From: Bifidobacterium margollesii
GTDB lineage: Bacteria > Actinomycetota > Actinomycetes > Actinomycetales > Bifidobacteriaceae
Assembly (NCBI RefSeq): GCF_002860355.1
Contig: NZ_NMWU01000025.1
Coordinates: 1 to 64,000, forward strand
Length of the DNA: 64,000 nucleotides
Reading direction: 5' to 3'
Program-made: the position numbers and the translations under genes
The notes under the pieces: model-generated
Told to the model about the DNA's origin: nothing
Database searches by the model: none
The model's input: the letters and a program-made list of their open reading frames with translations, nothing else
Part shown: positions 8,233-16,717 of the stretch, piece by piece
How the letters are laid out: every line of letters begins with the position of its first letter
How positions within the stretch are numbered: position 1 is the first letter of the stretch

Positions 8233-9519
8233 TCAGGCCTCCCACTTCGTCGGCTCGATGACCTCGCGGCCGCCCATGTACGGACGCATGGCCTGCGGGA
8301 TCACGATGGAACCATCCTTCTGCTGATGGTTCTCAAGAATGGCGACGAGCCAACGGGTGGTGGCCAGCGTGCCGTTGAGGGTGCTCACGGGGCGGGTGCC
8401 GCCGTCTTCCACACGCTCGCGGATGTTCAGACGACGAGCCTGATACTCGGTGCAGTTCGACGTGGAGGTGAGCTCACGGTAGCGGCCCTGAGTCGGCACC
8501 CAGGCCTCGCAGTCGAACTTACGGGCGGCGGAGGAACCAAGATCGCCGGCCGCGGTGTCGATGATGCGGTACGGCACCTCCACCTTGCCGAGCATCTCCT
8601 GCTCCATCGCGAGCAGAGCCTGATGCTGGGCGCGGGAATCCTCCTGCTTGCAGTAGACGAACATCTCCACCTTGTCGAACTGGTGGACGCGGATGATGCC
8701 GGAGGTGTCCTTGCCGGCGGCGCCGGCCTCGCGACGGTAGCAGGAGCTCCAGCCGGTGTAGCGCAGCGGACCGTCGGAAAGATCAAGGATCTCGTTCTCG
8801 TGCATGCCGGCGAGCGCCACCTCGGAAGTGCCGACGAGGTACTGGTCGTCGGGTTCGCGCAGACGGTAGATCTCATCGGCGTGCGAGTTGAGGAATCCGG
8901 TGCCGGCCATGACCTCGGGACGCACGAGCGTTGGGGTGATGGCGAGGATGAAGCCGTTCTGTTCGGCCTGATCCACGGCCATGGTGAGCATGGCGATCTG
9001 CATGCGGGCCACGGCGCCGCGCAGGAAGTAGAAGCGGGAGCCGCCGACCTTCACGCCGCGGCGCATGTCGATGCCGGCCACGCCGGTGCCGAGGGTCAGG
9101 TGATCCTTGGGTTCGAAGCCTTCGGCCGCGAAGTCGCGGATCTGACCGACCTTCTTGACGACGACGTAATCGTCCTCGCCGCCTTCGGGGGCTTCGGGCT
9201 CCACGATGTTGGAAAGCTTCCACATGGCGGTGGTGTATTCCTCGGCTGCCTTGTCGGCTTCGCTCTTGAATTCGGCGACCTTGTTGGCCAGTTCCTTGGT
9301 TTCGGCGATGATCGCGGCCTTCTGATCGGCCGGGGCGGAGGCGACCTTCTTGCCCATGGTCTTCTGCTCGGCGCGGGCGGTCTCGAATTCCCTCAGTGCG
9401 GTGCGACGGGCTTCGTCGCTGCGCAGAACCTCGTCGACGAGCTCGACGGATTCGCCGCGCTTGCGCTGGGATTCCTTGACGATATCGGCATGTTCGCGAA
9501 TGAATTGAATATCAAGCAT
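8233..9519 (-). CDS. serS: Serine-tRNA ligase
   Basis: Charges tRNA-Ser, a member of which is encoded at 1800-1884. 428 residues. N-terminal MLDIQFIREH and the long coiled-coil tRNA-binding arm (about residues 30-105) are typical, followed by the class II core with motif 2 around SSCYRREAGAAGKDTSG and motif 3 around NGTLATTRWLVAILENHQ. The start at 9519 is chosen because it gives the canonical family N-terminus; there is no clear Shine-Dalgarno, and the frame stays open to 9564. Confidence 0.97.
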   Translation of the reverse strand: MLDIQFIREHADIVKESQRKRGESVELVDEVLRSDEARRTALREFETARAEQKTMGKKVASAPADQKAAIIAETKELANKVAEFKSEADKAAEEYTTAMWKLSNIVEPEAPEGGEDDYVVVKKVGQIRDFAAEGFEPKDHLTLGTGVAGIDMRRGVKVGGSRFYFLRGAVARMQIAMLTMAVDQAEQNGFILAITPTLVRPEVMAGTGFLNSHADEIYRLREPDDQYLVGTSEVALAGMHENEILDLSDGPLRYTGWSSCYRREAGAAGKDTSGIIRVHQFDKVEMFVYCKQEDSRAQHQALLAMEQEMLGKVEVPYRIIDTAAGDLGSSAARKFDCEAWVPTQGRYRELTSTSNCTEYQARRLNIRERVEDGGTRPVSTLNGTLATTRWLVAILENHQQKDGSIVIPQAMRPYMGGREVIEPTKWEA

Positions 9520-9729
9520 GGCTTTAAGCGTAACGCCGCGAGCCGACACGCGGGGCACCGGCAACGGCCACCGATGATCGTCACGCGATCATCATGCGCT
9601 CATCCCGTAATCATCCTGCAGACCGATTGCGACATCGGCATTCCATATGTCGGGAATACGGGGAAATTCGTGCAGAAAACGAAGAAAAACCCCGCATCTT
9701 ACGGCCGCGAGAACAGCCGGTGCTTCACA

Positions 9730-10851
9730 ATGGGGATCATGCCTATCGGATGGATCATCGTTCTTGTTGTTCTCGGCGTGCTGGCAGTGGCCGCCGCCAT
9801 CGCCTTCGCCATCCATATCCGCAGGAGGCAACGGCTTGCGCAGGTGCTTGAACAACGCGACGAGGCTCCATTGCAATACGCGTTCATCGTCAACCCCTCC
9901 AAGCCGGAGGCCGGCACGACGGTGACCCAGATCCGCGCGTTCTTCCGCGATCATGATCTTGGCGAGCCGATGTTCATCGAAACCCAGCTGGACAAGGACG
10001 GCAAGATGTGCGCCCGCGAGGCCATAGCACGCGGCGCCGATGCGGTGGTGGCCGTGGGCGGGGACGGTACCGTGCGCACGGTGGCCAGCGTGATGGCGGG
10101 CAGCGACCGCCCGTTCGGCATCATTCCGATCGGCACCGGCAATCTGTTCGCCCGCAACATGAGGATTCCGCTTACGGACGTGGATGCGGCGCTCACCGTG
10201 GCCACGTCGCATGGTTCGCGCAAGGTCGATATGGGCCGTCTGCGTCTGATCGACTCCGACGAGCCGGATCGTCGTCATGCATTCCTGATCATCGCGGGCA
10301 TCGGATTCGACGCCGCGATGATCGACGACACCGATCCGGCGTTGAAGAAGAACATCAGTTGGCTCGCCTATTTCGTCGGCGGCGTGAAGAATCTGTTCAC
10401 GCCCAGATATCAGGGGGATATCACGATCAGCGGGGAGAACGGCGTGGAACAGACGTCGCGGAACGTCTCCTTCCGCACGTTCATGGCCGGCAATTGCGGT
10501 CAGATCCCCGGATTCTCATTGATGCCGGAGGCCGATTACGGCGACGGCATCCTCGACTTCGAGCTTATCGACACCACCGGTGGTCTGATCGGCTGGGCGA
10601 ATCTGTTCGGCGACGTGCTTCACCAGACCATTACCCACCGCCCCGGGCAGAATCCGCTGTCCACCAATTCGTCGGTGGATCAGACCCAGGGTTCCCGGGC
10701 CGAGATCCGACTGGTCAAGCCCGCATTGGCTCAGGTGGACGGCGACATTCTGGGATACACCTCGCATATCGAGTTCACCGTCGACCATCAGGCTCTTTGC
10801 ATCCGGGTGCCGGAACCGGCCGCCGGTTCCGTCAGTCCTTCTGGGCAGTGA
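9730..10851 (+). CDS. Diacylglycerol kinase family lipid kinase
   Basis: Membrane-associated lipid kinase of about 373 residues. One N-terminal transmembrane helix (WIIVLVVLGVLAVAAAIAFA) precedes a DAGK catalytic domain with nucleotide loop VAVGGDGTVR and the downstream GTGNLFARN motif. Probable role is phosphorylation of diacylglycerol or a related lipid. The start could be 9730 or the second ATG at 9739; neither has a strong Shine-Dalgarno. Its last 20 bases overlap the 3' end of the convergent antiterminator gene. Confidence 0.88.
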   Translation: MGIMPIGWIIVLVVLGVLAVAAAIAFAIHIRRRQRLAQVLEQRDEAPLQYAFIVNPSKPEAGTTVTQIRAFFRDHDLGEPMFIETQLDKDGKMCAREAIARGADAVVAVGGDGTVRTVASVMAGSDRPFGIIPIGTGNLFARNMRIPLTDVDAALTVATSHGSRKVDMGRLRLIDSDEPDRRHAFLIIAGIGFDAAMIDDTDPALKKNISWLAYFVGGVKNLFTPRYQGDITISGENGVEQTSRNVSFRTFMAGNCGQIPGFSLMPEADYGDGILDFELIDTTGGLIGWANLFGDVLHQTITHRPGQNPLSTNSSVDQTQGSRAEIRLVKPALAQVDGDILGYTSHIEFTVDHQALCIRVPEPAAGSVSPSGQ

Positions 10852-11668
10852 CCCGGGAGATGTGAAGGGCGAGGTAGGCGATCTCATCCTCGGTGAGGCT
10901 GGCTCCAAGCCGTAGCGAGGCCACGGTTCCGATGAGATAGGCGCAGTTCATGGCCTTCGGATATGAGGTGCGGATCGAGTCGATGATCGGCGACGGCTCG
11001 CTTTTCAACTGCTTGCCCCGCCTGATGCGGACGAACAGATACCGCAGATGGGTGATGAAGCGGCCGACGCTGATGCTGTGCTGGTCGAGCTTCATCGAAT
11101 ACGCCTGTTCGATGACGGTGAGCATCTGCTGGATCACGCCCGTCATCCTATAGGTGTCGGAAAGATCGCCGGTGGCGAATCCGGCGTTGACGAAATGGAG
11201 CGCCAGCGCGACCGTCTCGCCCTTGGGAAGCTTGTGGTCGAGCCGGCGGTTGAGCTCGTCGCTCAAAGCCTCCGCCTGCGCATACTCCTTCGGGTACAGG
11301 GACTGCACTTCGGCCTGCAGCGGATATTCCACGGCGATGCCGTCATGCTCCCTGCGCAGTGCGCCGGTGATATGGTCGGCTAGCGCCATGACCAGAGTGG
11401 GCTGCGATTCAACCTGATCCGCAAGTCCCACACTGCTCATGGCGTCGGTCACGATGCGAATGACCTCGGGCGGAATCACCGATAGGAGTTCCCCGATATG
11501 ATCGGGATCCCGCCCGTCGTCCGGGACGAACACGCGAACGACCTTGGCGTCGTCAAGCTGCATGCCCGGCTTGGCCTGGAACCCCAGACCGCGGCCGGTG
11601 GCGATCACCTCGCGATTGCCTCGCTTGGCGAGCACGACATTATTGTTGAAGACGCGAAGTACTTTCAC
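10832..11668 (-). CDS. BglG/LicT-type transcriptional antiterminator
   Basis: RNA-binding antiterminator of 278 residues controlling the adjacent PTS gene. An N-terminal CAT RNA-binding domain (VLRVFNNNVVLAKR..., residues 1-55) is followed by two PTS regulation domains carrying the expected phosphorylatable histidines (His99, His158, His207, His269). The start is a GTG at 11668, set by GGGAGGG six bases upstream; the family N-terminus (MK-hydrophobic-FNNN) begins exactly there. It lies 22 bases downstream of the PTS gene on the same strand, and its target RAT site is visible in the PTS leader at 13845-13875. It overlaps the convergent lipid kinase by 20 bases. Confidence 0.95.
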   Translation of the reverse strand: MKVLRVFNNNVVLAKRGNREVIATGRGLGFQAKPGMQLDDAKVVRVFVPDDGRDPDHIGELLSVIPPEVIRIVTDAMSSVGLADQVESQPTLVMALADHITGALRREHDGIAVEYPLQAEVQSLYPKEYAQAEALSDELNRRLDHKLPKGETVALALHFVNAGFATGDLSDTYRMTGVIQQMLTVIEQAYSMKLDQHSISVGRFITHLRYLFVRIRRGKQLKSEPSPIIDSIRTSYPKAMNCAYLIGTVASLRLGASLTEDEIAYLALHISRVTAQKD

Positions 11669-11690
11669 GAAAGTCCCTCCCAACCAATGA

Positions 11691-13736
11691 TCAGCGCTGG
11701 ATCTCCAGCACCGGATCGCCGACGTTGACGTCGATGCCGGTCTTGGGCATGACTCCGGCCAGAGCCGAGGTGTTCAGCACGGTGACCAGCGTGGTGGTGC
11801 TGAATCCGGCCTCCCTGACCTTATCAAAGTCGACGGTGACCAGGGTCTCGCCCGCCTTGACGCGCTGGTTCGCGCTGACCGCGACGGAGAATCCCTCGCC
11901 GTTCATCTTGACGGTATCGATGCCGACATGCACCAGCACCTCGACGCCGTCATCGGACTTGATGCCGAAGGCGTGACCGGTATCGGCGACGGTCTGCAGC
12001 ACGCCGGAGATCGGGGCGACGATGGTGGAGTTCCGCGGCTGGATGGCGACGCCTTCGCCGAGGGCACGGGATGCGAACACCGAATCGCCGCTTTCGTCGA
12101 GGGCGATCACATGGCCCGCGACCGGGGCGCCGACGATGTCGGTAGTCACGGCCTCCTTGGTGGCGGTTGCCGTTGCGGCGGCGGTCGTCGTTGCGGCACC
12201 CGACTTCGTTTCGGCCTCAAGTGCGAGATCGGCCTTCTCCTGGGCGACGCGCTCCTTGAGCTCGGCCTTCTGCTCGGGGGTGCGGTAGTCGAGCGTGATG
12301 ATCAGGAACAGGGAGGTGACGAACGCCGCGGCGATGGAGATCGCGTACACCCACATCTGGTCGAACACCGGGATGGTGAGCAGCGAGGTAAAGGCGAAGG
12401 CGGTGGTGGTCACGCCGTGCGCGCCGGTGGAGGACGGGAAGATCCATCCGAGGACGGCGATCACGACGCCGCCGACGCCACAGCCGACCAGCATACGGGA
12501 GTAGATGAGCTTGTAGCGCAGGTGGATGCCGTAGAGGCTGGGCTCGGACACGCCACCGAGCAGACCGGCGGCAAGAGCGCCGATGGAGGTCTGGCGCATC
12601 TGGGTGTCGTGGTCGCGGATGGAGAGGAAGAGCACACCGGCGGTGGCGCCGAAGCAGGCGAAGTTCCACGTACCCATCGGGCCCTGGATGAAGTCGTAGC
12701 CCATGGTCTGGATGTTCATCAGCATCAGGGCGTTCAGCGGCCAGTGCAGGCCCAGCGGCACGAGGAACGGGTAGAGCAGCGGGATCGCGATGGCGAAGAT
12801 GAACGGGGCGTGGGCGTTCATCCAGGACAGGCCGACGCCGATGCCGTTGCCGGCCCAGACGCCGATCGGTCCGATGATGAAGGCGGTCAGCGTGCCGACG
12901 ATGATCATCGACAGGAACGGCAGGAAGACCAGCTGGATGCTTTCGGGGATGATCTTCTTGAGTCCGCGGTAGACGAGCGCCAGCACGGCGGCCATCAGCA
13001 GCGGCACGAACACGTTGCCGGAGTAGTCCGAAAGCTGCATCGGCAGGCCGAAGACCTTGGCGGTGCACTGGGTGCTGCCCATCACGGTGTGGCAGACGGT
13101 GTCGGACCAGGTCTTCGGATCGGCCAGCGATGCGAACTGCGGGGTCATGAGCATGGCCATGATCGAGCCGCCCAGCCACGGGTCGACGCGGAGCTTCTTC
13201 GCGGCGTTGTAGGCGATCATGATCGGCAGGAAGTAGAACACGCCCTTCCAGATCGCCTGAACGAACACGAGGGTCGCGGTCGCGGTGTCGCTTTCGACCA
13301 GCTTCAGCGAGATGCACAGGTTGACGAGCGCGATGATGATGGACGCGCCGAGCAGCACGCCCAGGATCGGGCGGAACGAATCGGCCAGATATTCGAAGAA
13401 CGCGTCGAGCCATGCGACCTTGCCGCGGGCCTTGGCACGCTCGGCGGCCTTCACGTCGGCGTTGCTGAGGTTGCCGGCCTTGACGTTCGCCATCTCGGGC
13501 AGACGCATGATGTCCTCGTACATCGAGGCGACGGTGCCGCCGATGACGACCTGGTAGCGGTTGCCGGACTGCGGTACCGCGCCGAGCACGCCCTTCATGG
13601 TTTCCAGTCGCTGCTTGTCGACCTTGCCGGAATCCACGAGCTCGAAACGCAGACGCGTGGCGCAATGCGTCAGACTTCTGATATTGTCCGGGCCGCCGAT
13701 TGCAGTGATGATCTGCGAAGCGGTTGATTCAGCCAT
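11691..13736 (-). CDS. PTS sugar transporter EIIBCA (glucose/beta-glucoside family)
   Basis: Single-chain phosphotransferase permease of 681 residues. The EIIB domain comes first, with phospho-cysteine Cys25 in SLTHCATRLRFEL. The membrane EIIC domain includes GGVSEPSLYGI, and a Thr/Ala-rich linker leads to a C-terminal EIIA domain with the active His in VEVLVHVGIDTV. Domain order BCA and sequence fit the Glc/Bgl family; glucose is plausible because bifidobacteria with one sugar PTS use it for glucose, but beta-glucosides or trehalose cannot be excluded. The start at 13736 follows AAGGAG at six bases. Expression is predicted to depend on the downstream antiterminator through the leader RAT and terminator. 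Confidence 0.93.
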   Translation of the reverse strand: MAESTASQIITAIGGPDNIRSLTHCATRLRFELVDSGKVDKQRLETMKGVLGAVPQSGNRYQVVIGGTVASMYEDIMRLPEMANVKAGNLSNADVKAAERAKARGKVAWLDAFFEYLADSFRPILGVLLGASIIIALVNLCISLKLVESDTATATLVFVQAIWKGVFYFLPIMIAYNAAKKLRVDPWLGGSIMAMLMTPQFASLADPKTWSDTVCHTVMGSTQCTAKVFGLPMQLSDYSGNVFVPLLMAAVLALVYRGLKKIIPESIQLVFLPFLSMIIVGTLTAFIIGPIGVWAGNGIGVGLSWMNAHAPFIFAIAIPLLYPFLVPLGLHWPLNALMLMNIQTMGYDFIQGPMGTWNFACFGATAGVLFLSIRDHDTQMRQTSIGALAAGLLGGVSEPSLYGIHLRYKLIYSRMLVGCGVGGVVIAVLGWIFPSSTGAHGVTTTAFAFTSLLTIPVFDQMWVYAISIAAAFVTSLFLIITLDYRTPEQKAELKERVAQEKADLALEAETKSGAATTTAAATATATKEAVTTDIVGAPVAGHVIALDESGDSVFASRALGEGVAIQPRNSTIVAPISGVLQTVADTGHAFGIKSDDGVEVLVHVGIDTVKMNGEGFSVAVSANQRVKAGETLVTVDFDKVREAGFSTTTLVTVLNTSALAGVMPKTGIDVNVGDPVLEIQR

Positions 13737-13808
13737 CCCTTGCTCCTTCTTACTTGAATCTTCCATTGATTCCATCAATCTCAGCGTTAGGCGATCCCCC
13801 GCAAAAGC

Positions 13809-13853
13809 AAAAAGACCTGAGGTACGGATACGGCTATCCGCGCCTCAGGTCTT
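13809..13853 (-). terminator. Leader terminator of the PTS gene
   Basis: On the complement arms AAGACCTGAGG and CCTCAGGTCTT (13853-13843 and 13822-13812), with a nested CGGATA/TATCCG stem, are followed by TTTGCTTTTGC. The 5' arm overlaps the RAT element, the classic geometry in which a bound antiterminator prevents the hairpin from forming. Confidence 0.88.
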
Positions 13854-13875
13854 GCGTCTCGAAGACTTGCAACCC
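13845..13875 (-). promoter_or_regulatory. Ribonucleic antiterminator (RAT) element
   Basis: The leader RNA reads GGGTTGCAAGTC-TTCGA-GACGCAAGACCTGA. Its 3' half GCAAGACCTGA matches the RAT consensus of the SacY/LicT family closely and the 5' half GGGTTG matches the other conserved strand. It overlaps the terminator's 5' arm and is the expected binding site of the antiterminator at 10832-11668. Confidence 0.85.
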
Positions 13876-13894
13876 TGCAATTGAATCGTGATTT

Positions 13895-13923
13895 ACTTTA
13901 CATTGTTATCGAATCGTTAACAA
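13895..13923 (-). promoter_or_regulatory. Promoter of the PTS-antiterminator operon
   Basis: TTGTTA (13923-13918), 17 bp, TAAAGT (13900-13895), giving a predicted start near 13888, just upstream of the RAT element. Confidence 0.6.
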
Positions 13924-14005
13924 ATATCGCGTGTCGCACGTCCGCATTTCGGAATGACCCATTGATTTTGTCTAGATCTATAACAAAGTAAAGCATCTTT
14001 GGTTG

Positions 14006-14034
14006 TTCGAATAACTATATCCAAGTTATTCGAA
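14006..14034. promoter_or_regulatory. Perfect 10-bp inverted repeat upstream of pgm
   Basis: TTCGAATAAC and GTTATTCGAA around nine bases, in the AT-rich divergent region between the PTS operon and pgm. No T-tract follows. It is likely a regulator binding site; which regulator is unknown. The rest of 13924-14199 shows no gene. Confidence 0.6.
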
Positions 14035-14199
14035 TAAGTCAAATCAACCGGCCGAGACACCCCATATCCCATGTCACGGGCACACGGACGACCACCAACG
14101 GTGAACGGCGCATAAACACACAAACACCACTGTCAAAACATTCGCAACACGGGGAATCGAACACATGGTTCCCGAATGGACGTATGGCAAAATGGCCTT

Positions 14200-15876
14200 A
14201 TGGTTGCTAACAATGCGGGAAAGCCCGCCACCCCAGAAGATCTGATCAACGTCGATGAGGTCATCGGCAAGTACTATGACCTCGTTCCCGATCCGTCCGT
14301 TCCCGAACAGCGTGTCATCTTCGGCACCTCCGGCCACCGCGGATCGTCCCTGAAGACCTCGTTCAACGAGGCCCATATCGTCGCCATCTCCCAGGCCATC
14401 GCCGAATACCGCAAGAAGGCCGGCGTCACCGGCCCGCTGTACCTCGGCTCCGACACGCACGCACTGTCCGACCCGGCCAAGAAGACCGCCGTCGAGGTGC
14501 TCGTCGCCAACGGCGTGCATGTGCGCATCGACTCGCGTGACGACTTCGTGCCCACGCCGGTCGTCTCCCAGGCCATCCTGACCCACAACCGCGCAGCCGA
14601 CGGCACCCAGCGCTTCACCGGCGAGGGACTGGCCGACGGCATCGTGGTGACCCCCTCGCACAACCCGCCCACCGACGGCGGTTTCAAGTACGATCCGGTC
14701 ACCGGCGGCCCGGCTCCGGCCGAAACCACCAACGCCATCGCCGCCCGCGCCAACGAACTGCTCGGCGACTACAAGTCCGTCAAGCGCGTGCCCTACGAGG
14801 AGGCCATCAAGTCCGAGTACGTCGAAGGCTTCGACTTCCGTGAGCACTACGTGGCCGATCTGGGCAACGTCATCGACTTCGACGTGATCCGCAACTCCGG
14901 CGTGCGTCTGGGCATCGACCCGCTGGGCGGCGCCTCGGTGAACTACTGGCCTCTCATCAACGAGAAGTACGGCCTGAACATCGGCGTGGTCCGTCCCGAC
15001 GTCGATCCGACCTGGCGCTTCATGACCATCGACCACGACGGCAAGATCCGCATGGACCCCTCCTCGCCGTACGCGATGAAGGGCCTGGTCGACGAGCTCA
15101 ACGCCGGCGCGTGGGACAAGTACGATCTGGTCGGCGGCACCGACCCGGACGCCGACCGTCACGGCATCGTCTGCCCGGACTGGGGCGTGATGAACCCGAA
15201 CCATTACATCGCCGTCGTCGTGGAGTATCTCTTCGGCGGCAACCGTCCCGACTGGCCTGCGGGTGCGGGCATCGGCAAGACGCTGGTGAGCTCCTCGCTG
15301 ATCGACCGCGTGGCCGCCTCCATCGGCGCCAAGCTCGTGGAGGTGCCGGTCGGCTTCAAGTGGTTCGTCGACCCGCTGTTCAAGGGCGAGGTGGCATTCG
15401 GTGGCGAGGAGAGCTCCGGCATGAGCTTCCTGCGTCGCGACGGCCGCGTGTGGACCACCGACAAGGATGGCCTGATCCCCGATCTGCTGGCCGCCGAAAT
15501 CACCGCGAAGACCGGCAAGAACCCGGCCGAGCTGCACAAGGAGCAGGTGGCACGCTTCGGCGAAAGCTGGTACAAGCGCGTCGATACACCGACCACGCTG
15601 GAGCAGAAGCAGAAGTTCGCGAAGCTTTCCGGCGACGACGTGACCGCTTCGACGCTGGCCGGCGAGGACATCACCGCCAAGCTCACCGAAGCCCCGGGCA
15701 ACGGCGCGAAGATCGGCGGACTGAAGGTGACGACCAAGGACAACTGGTTCGCCGCACGCCCGTCCGGCACCGAGAACATCTACAAGGTGTACGCCGAGTC
15801 GTTCATCTCCCCCGACGCACTGGACAAGGTGCTCGACGAGGCCGAGGACGTGGTCGACAAGGCTCTCGGCGAGTGA
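14200..15876 (+). CDS. pgm: Phosphoglucomutase (alpha-D-glucose phosphate-specific)
   Basis: Interconverts glucose-1-phosphate and glucose-6-phosphate, joining the galactose (galK/galT at 40273-43152) and other glucan routes to central metabolism. 558 residues. Phosphoserine loop [11 protein letters not shown], metal loop DPDADRHG, sugar-specificity loop GEESSG and phosphate loop RPSGTE are all present. The family N-terminus (xANxAGKPAxPxDLINVD) starts at the ATG at 14200; an upstream in-frame ATG is at 14176. No Shine-Dalgarno is visible, and TATGGC at 14183-14188 lies in a -10 position for a leaderless mRNA starting near 14197-14200. Confidence 0.96.
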   Translation: MVANNAGKPATPEDLINVDEVIGKYYDLVPDPSVPEQRVIFGTSGHRGSSLKTSFNEAHIVAISQAIAEYRKKAGVTGPLYLGSDTHALSDPAKKTAVEVLVANGVHVRIDSRDDFVPTPVVSQAILTHNRAADGTQRFTGEGLADGIVVTPSHNPPTDGGFKYDPVTGGPAPAETTNAIAARANELLGDYKSVKRVPYEEAIKSEYVEGFDFREHYVADLGNVIDFDVIRNSGVRLGIDPLGGASVNYWPLINEKYGLNIGVVRPDVDPTWRFMTIDHDGKIRMDPSSPYAMKGLVDELNAGAWDKYDLVGGTDPDADRHGIVCPDWGVMNPNHYIAVVVEYLFGGNRPDWPAGAGIGKTLVSSSLIDRVAASIGAKLVEVPVGFKWFVDPLFKGEVAFGGEESSGMSFLRRDGRVWTTDKDGLIPDLLAAEITAKTGKNPAELHKEQVARFGESWYKRVDTPTTLEQKQKFAKLSGDDVTASTLAGEDITAKLTEAPGNGAKIGGLKVTTKDNWFAARPSGTENIYKVYAESFISPDALDKVLDEAEDVVDKALGE

Positions 15877-15921
15877 TCGAGTAGCCGATACCGATCGGGT
15901 AGCCGATATTCCATAACCGTG

Positions 15922-15965
15922 AAGGCGGTGTGGTCATGGCAGAGCGTCCATGACCACACCGCCTT
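15922..15965 (+). terminator. Terminator of pgm
   Basis: An 18-bp perfect stem, arms AAGGCGGTGTGGTCATGG (15922-15939) and its complement (15948-15965), with an eight-base loop, 46 bases after the pgm stop. The 3' side ends in CCTTTGTGT, a poor T-tract, but the stem is very strong. Confidence 0.8.
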
Positions 15966-16036
15966 TGTGTTACATCACCTCATCAGTCAGCCTCCGGCTG
16001 ACAGCTTCTCCTCTCAGGGGAAGCCAAGGAACGGAG

Positions 16037-16082
16037 CGATGGATCAGGCCGTGACAATCACGATTTGCAGCCTAATCCATCG
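16037..16082. repeat. 46-base hairpin repeat, copy 1
   Basis: Arms CGATGGATCAGGC and GCCTAATCCATCG (12 of 13 bases pair) with 20 bases between. It is the same length and has the same ends as the copy at 16151-16196. Confidence 0.65.
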
Positions 16083-16150
16083 CAACCCGGTTCTCACAAT
16101 CGCAGGATCCTTGCAATCATGCGGTTTTGTGATTCCATCCGTTTCGGATT

Positions 16151-16196
16151 CGATGGATCAGACCGACATCCACGCAAAACGCAGCCTAATCCATCG
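16151..16196. repeat. 46-base hairpin repeat, copy 2
   Basis: Arms CGATGGATCAGAC and GCCTAATCCATCG, in direct orientation 114 bases after copy 1. The inner part also shares the CAGCCTAATCC end. Confidence 0.65.
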
Positions 16197-16397
16197 ATAC
16201 GGCGGGATCGAACGCAGCCGCTTCGCTCATGGCACCTCATCAGTCGGCTACGCCGACAGCTTCTCGGCAACAACGGTCGGCCTATCGGCCGCGTTCCGTC
16301 CGCTCGCCTGTCGGCGAGCCTGAACCCTAGAAACGGCTCCGCCGTTTCCTTAACGGGTTCAGCCTAAGGGGAAGCCAAACAAGGTGGGGTGAAATTG

Positions 16398-16429
16398 AAA
16401 AAGGGTTTCAGGCTATTGCCTGAAACCCT
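16398..16429 (-). terminator. Terminator after tRNA-Ala
   Basis: A 12-bp perfect stem, AGGGTTTCAGGC (16402-16413) and GCCTGAAACCCT (16418-16429), with loop TATT. On the complement it is followed by TTTTCAATTTC, five bases past the tRNA 3' end. Confidence 0.9.
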
Positions 16430-16434
16430 CTCTG

Positions 16435-16507
16435 TGGAGCTAGGGGGATTCGAACCCCCGACCCCCTCCATGCCATGGAGATGCGCTACCAGCTGCGCCA
16501 TAGCCCC
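16435..16507 (-). tRNA. tRNA-Ala (anticodon GGC)
   Basis: The complement begins GGGGCTATGGCGCAGCTGG and folds as a 73-base tRNA. The anticodon arm CTCCA-TGGCA-TGGAG gives GGC, the T-arm is GGGGGTTCGAATCCCCC, the acceptor is GGGGCTA/TAGCTCC and the discriminator is A. CCA is not encoded. Confidence 0.96.
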
Positions 16508-16587
16508 AAAACACTCGGTATCGAGCGCCGATCAAACCGAATCGGAACCATCAATCAGTAACCTGCCCGGTTGATCAGACCTGTGAC

Positions 16588-16617
16588 ACTTTACTACCAC
16601 ATGCCGGAAAAATGCAA
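16588..16617 (-). promoter_or_regulatory. Promoter of tRNA-Ala with overlapping palindrome
   Basis: TTGCAT (16617-16612), 18 bp, TAAAGT (16593-16588), about 80 bases before the tRNA. Immediately upstream and overlapping the -35 is a perfect 16-base palindrome AAATTTCGCGAAATTT (16616-16631), which may act as an UP-like element or a regulator site. Confidence 0.6.
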
Positions 16618-16717
16618 ATTTCGCGAAATTTCAGGCGTGTCGCACGGTTTAATCAACGATTCATCAATGGTTTCGCCACTGGTCCGTCAACGATTCACCC
16701 GAGACCGAGAACGCCGA

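Larger units (their letters stand above)
15976..16376. repeat. Intergenic palindromic repeat block 1
   Basis: Non-coding DNA made of recurring modules. It starts with CACCTCATCAGTCAGCC plus a palindromic partner, then AGCTTCTCCTCTCAGGGGAAGCC; a second CACCTCATCAGTCGGCTACG copy is at 16233. The module CGCTCGCCTGTCGGCGAGCC is at 16301-16320 and TAAGGGGAAGCC at the end. The same modules occur at 30916-31380, 38234-38468, 45843-46060 and 58915-59180. Two 46-base hairpins (separate entries) lie inside. No open reading frame looks real. Confidence 0.8.

Noticed and set aside
8326-9729. 468-codon extension upstream of the lipid kinase
   Set aside because: It is the antisense of serS running in frame into the real kinase start; kinase homology begins only at the transmembrane helix near 9730.
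9520-9729. T-box riboswitch upstream of serS
   Set aside because: The leader on the complement shows no TGGNACCGCG-like T-box and no terminator/antiterminator pair.
11928-13727. 599-codon + strand open frame opposite the PTS gene
   Set aside because: Extremely Gly/Asp/His-rich with no hydrophobic core, a typical reverse-complement shadow of a membrane protein.
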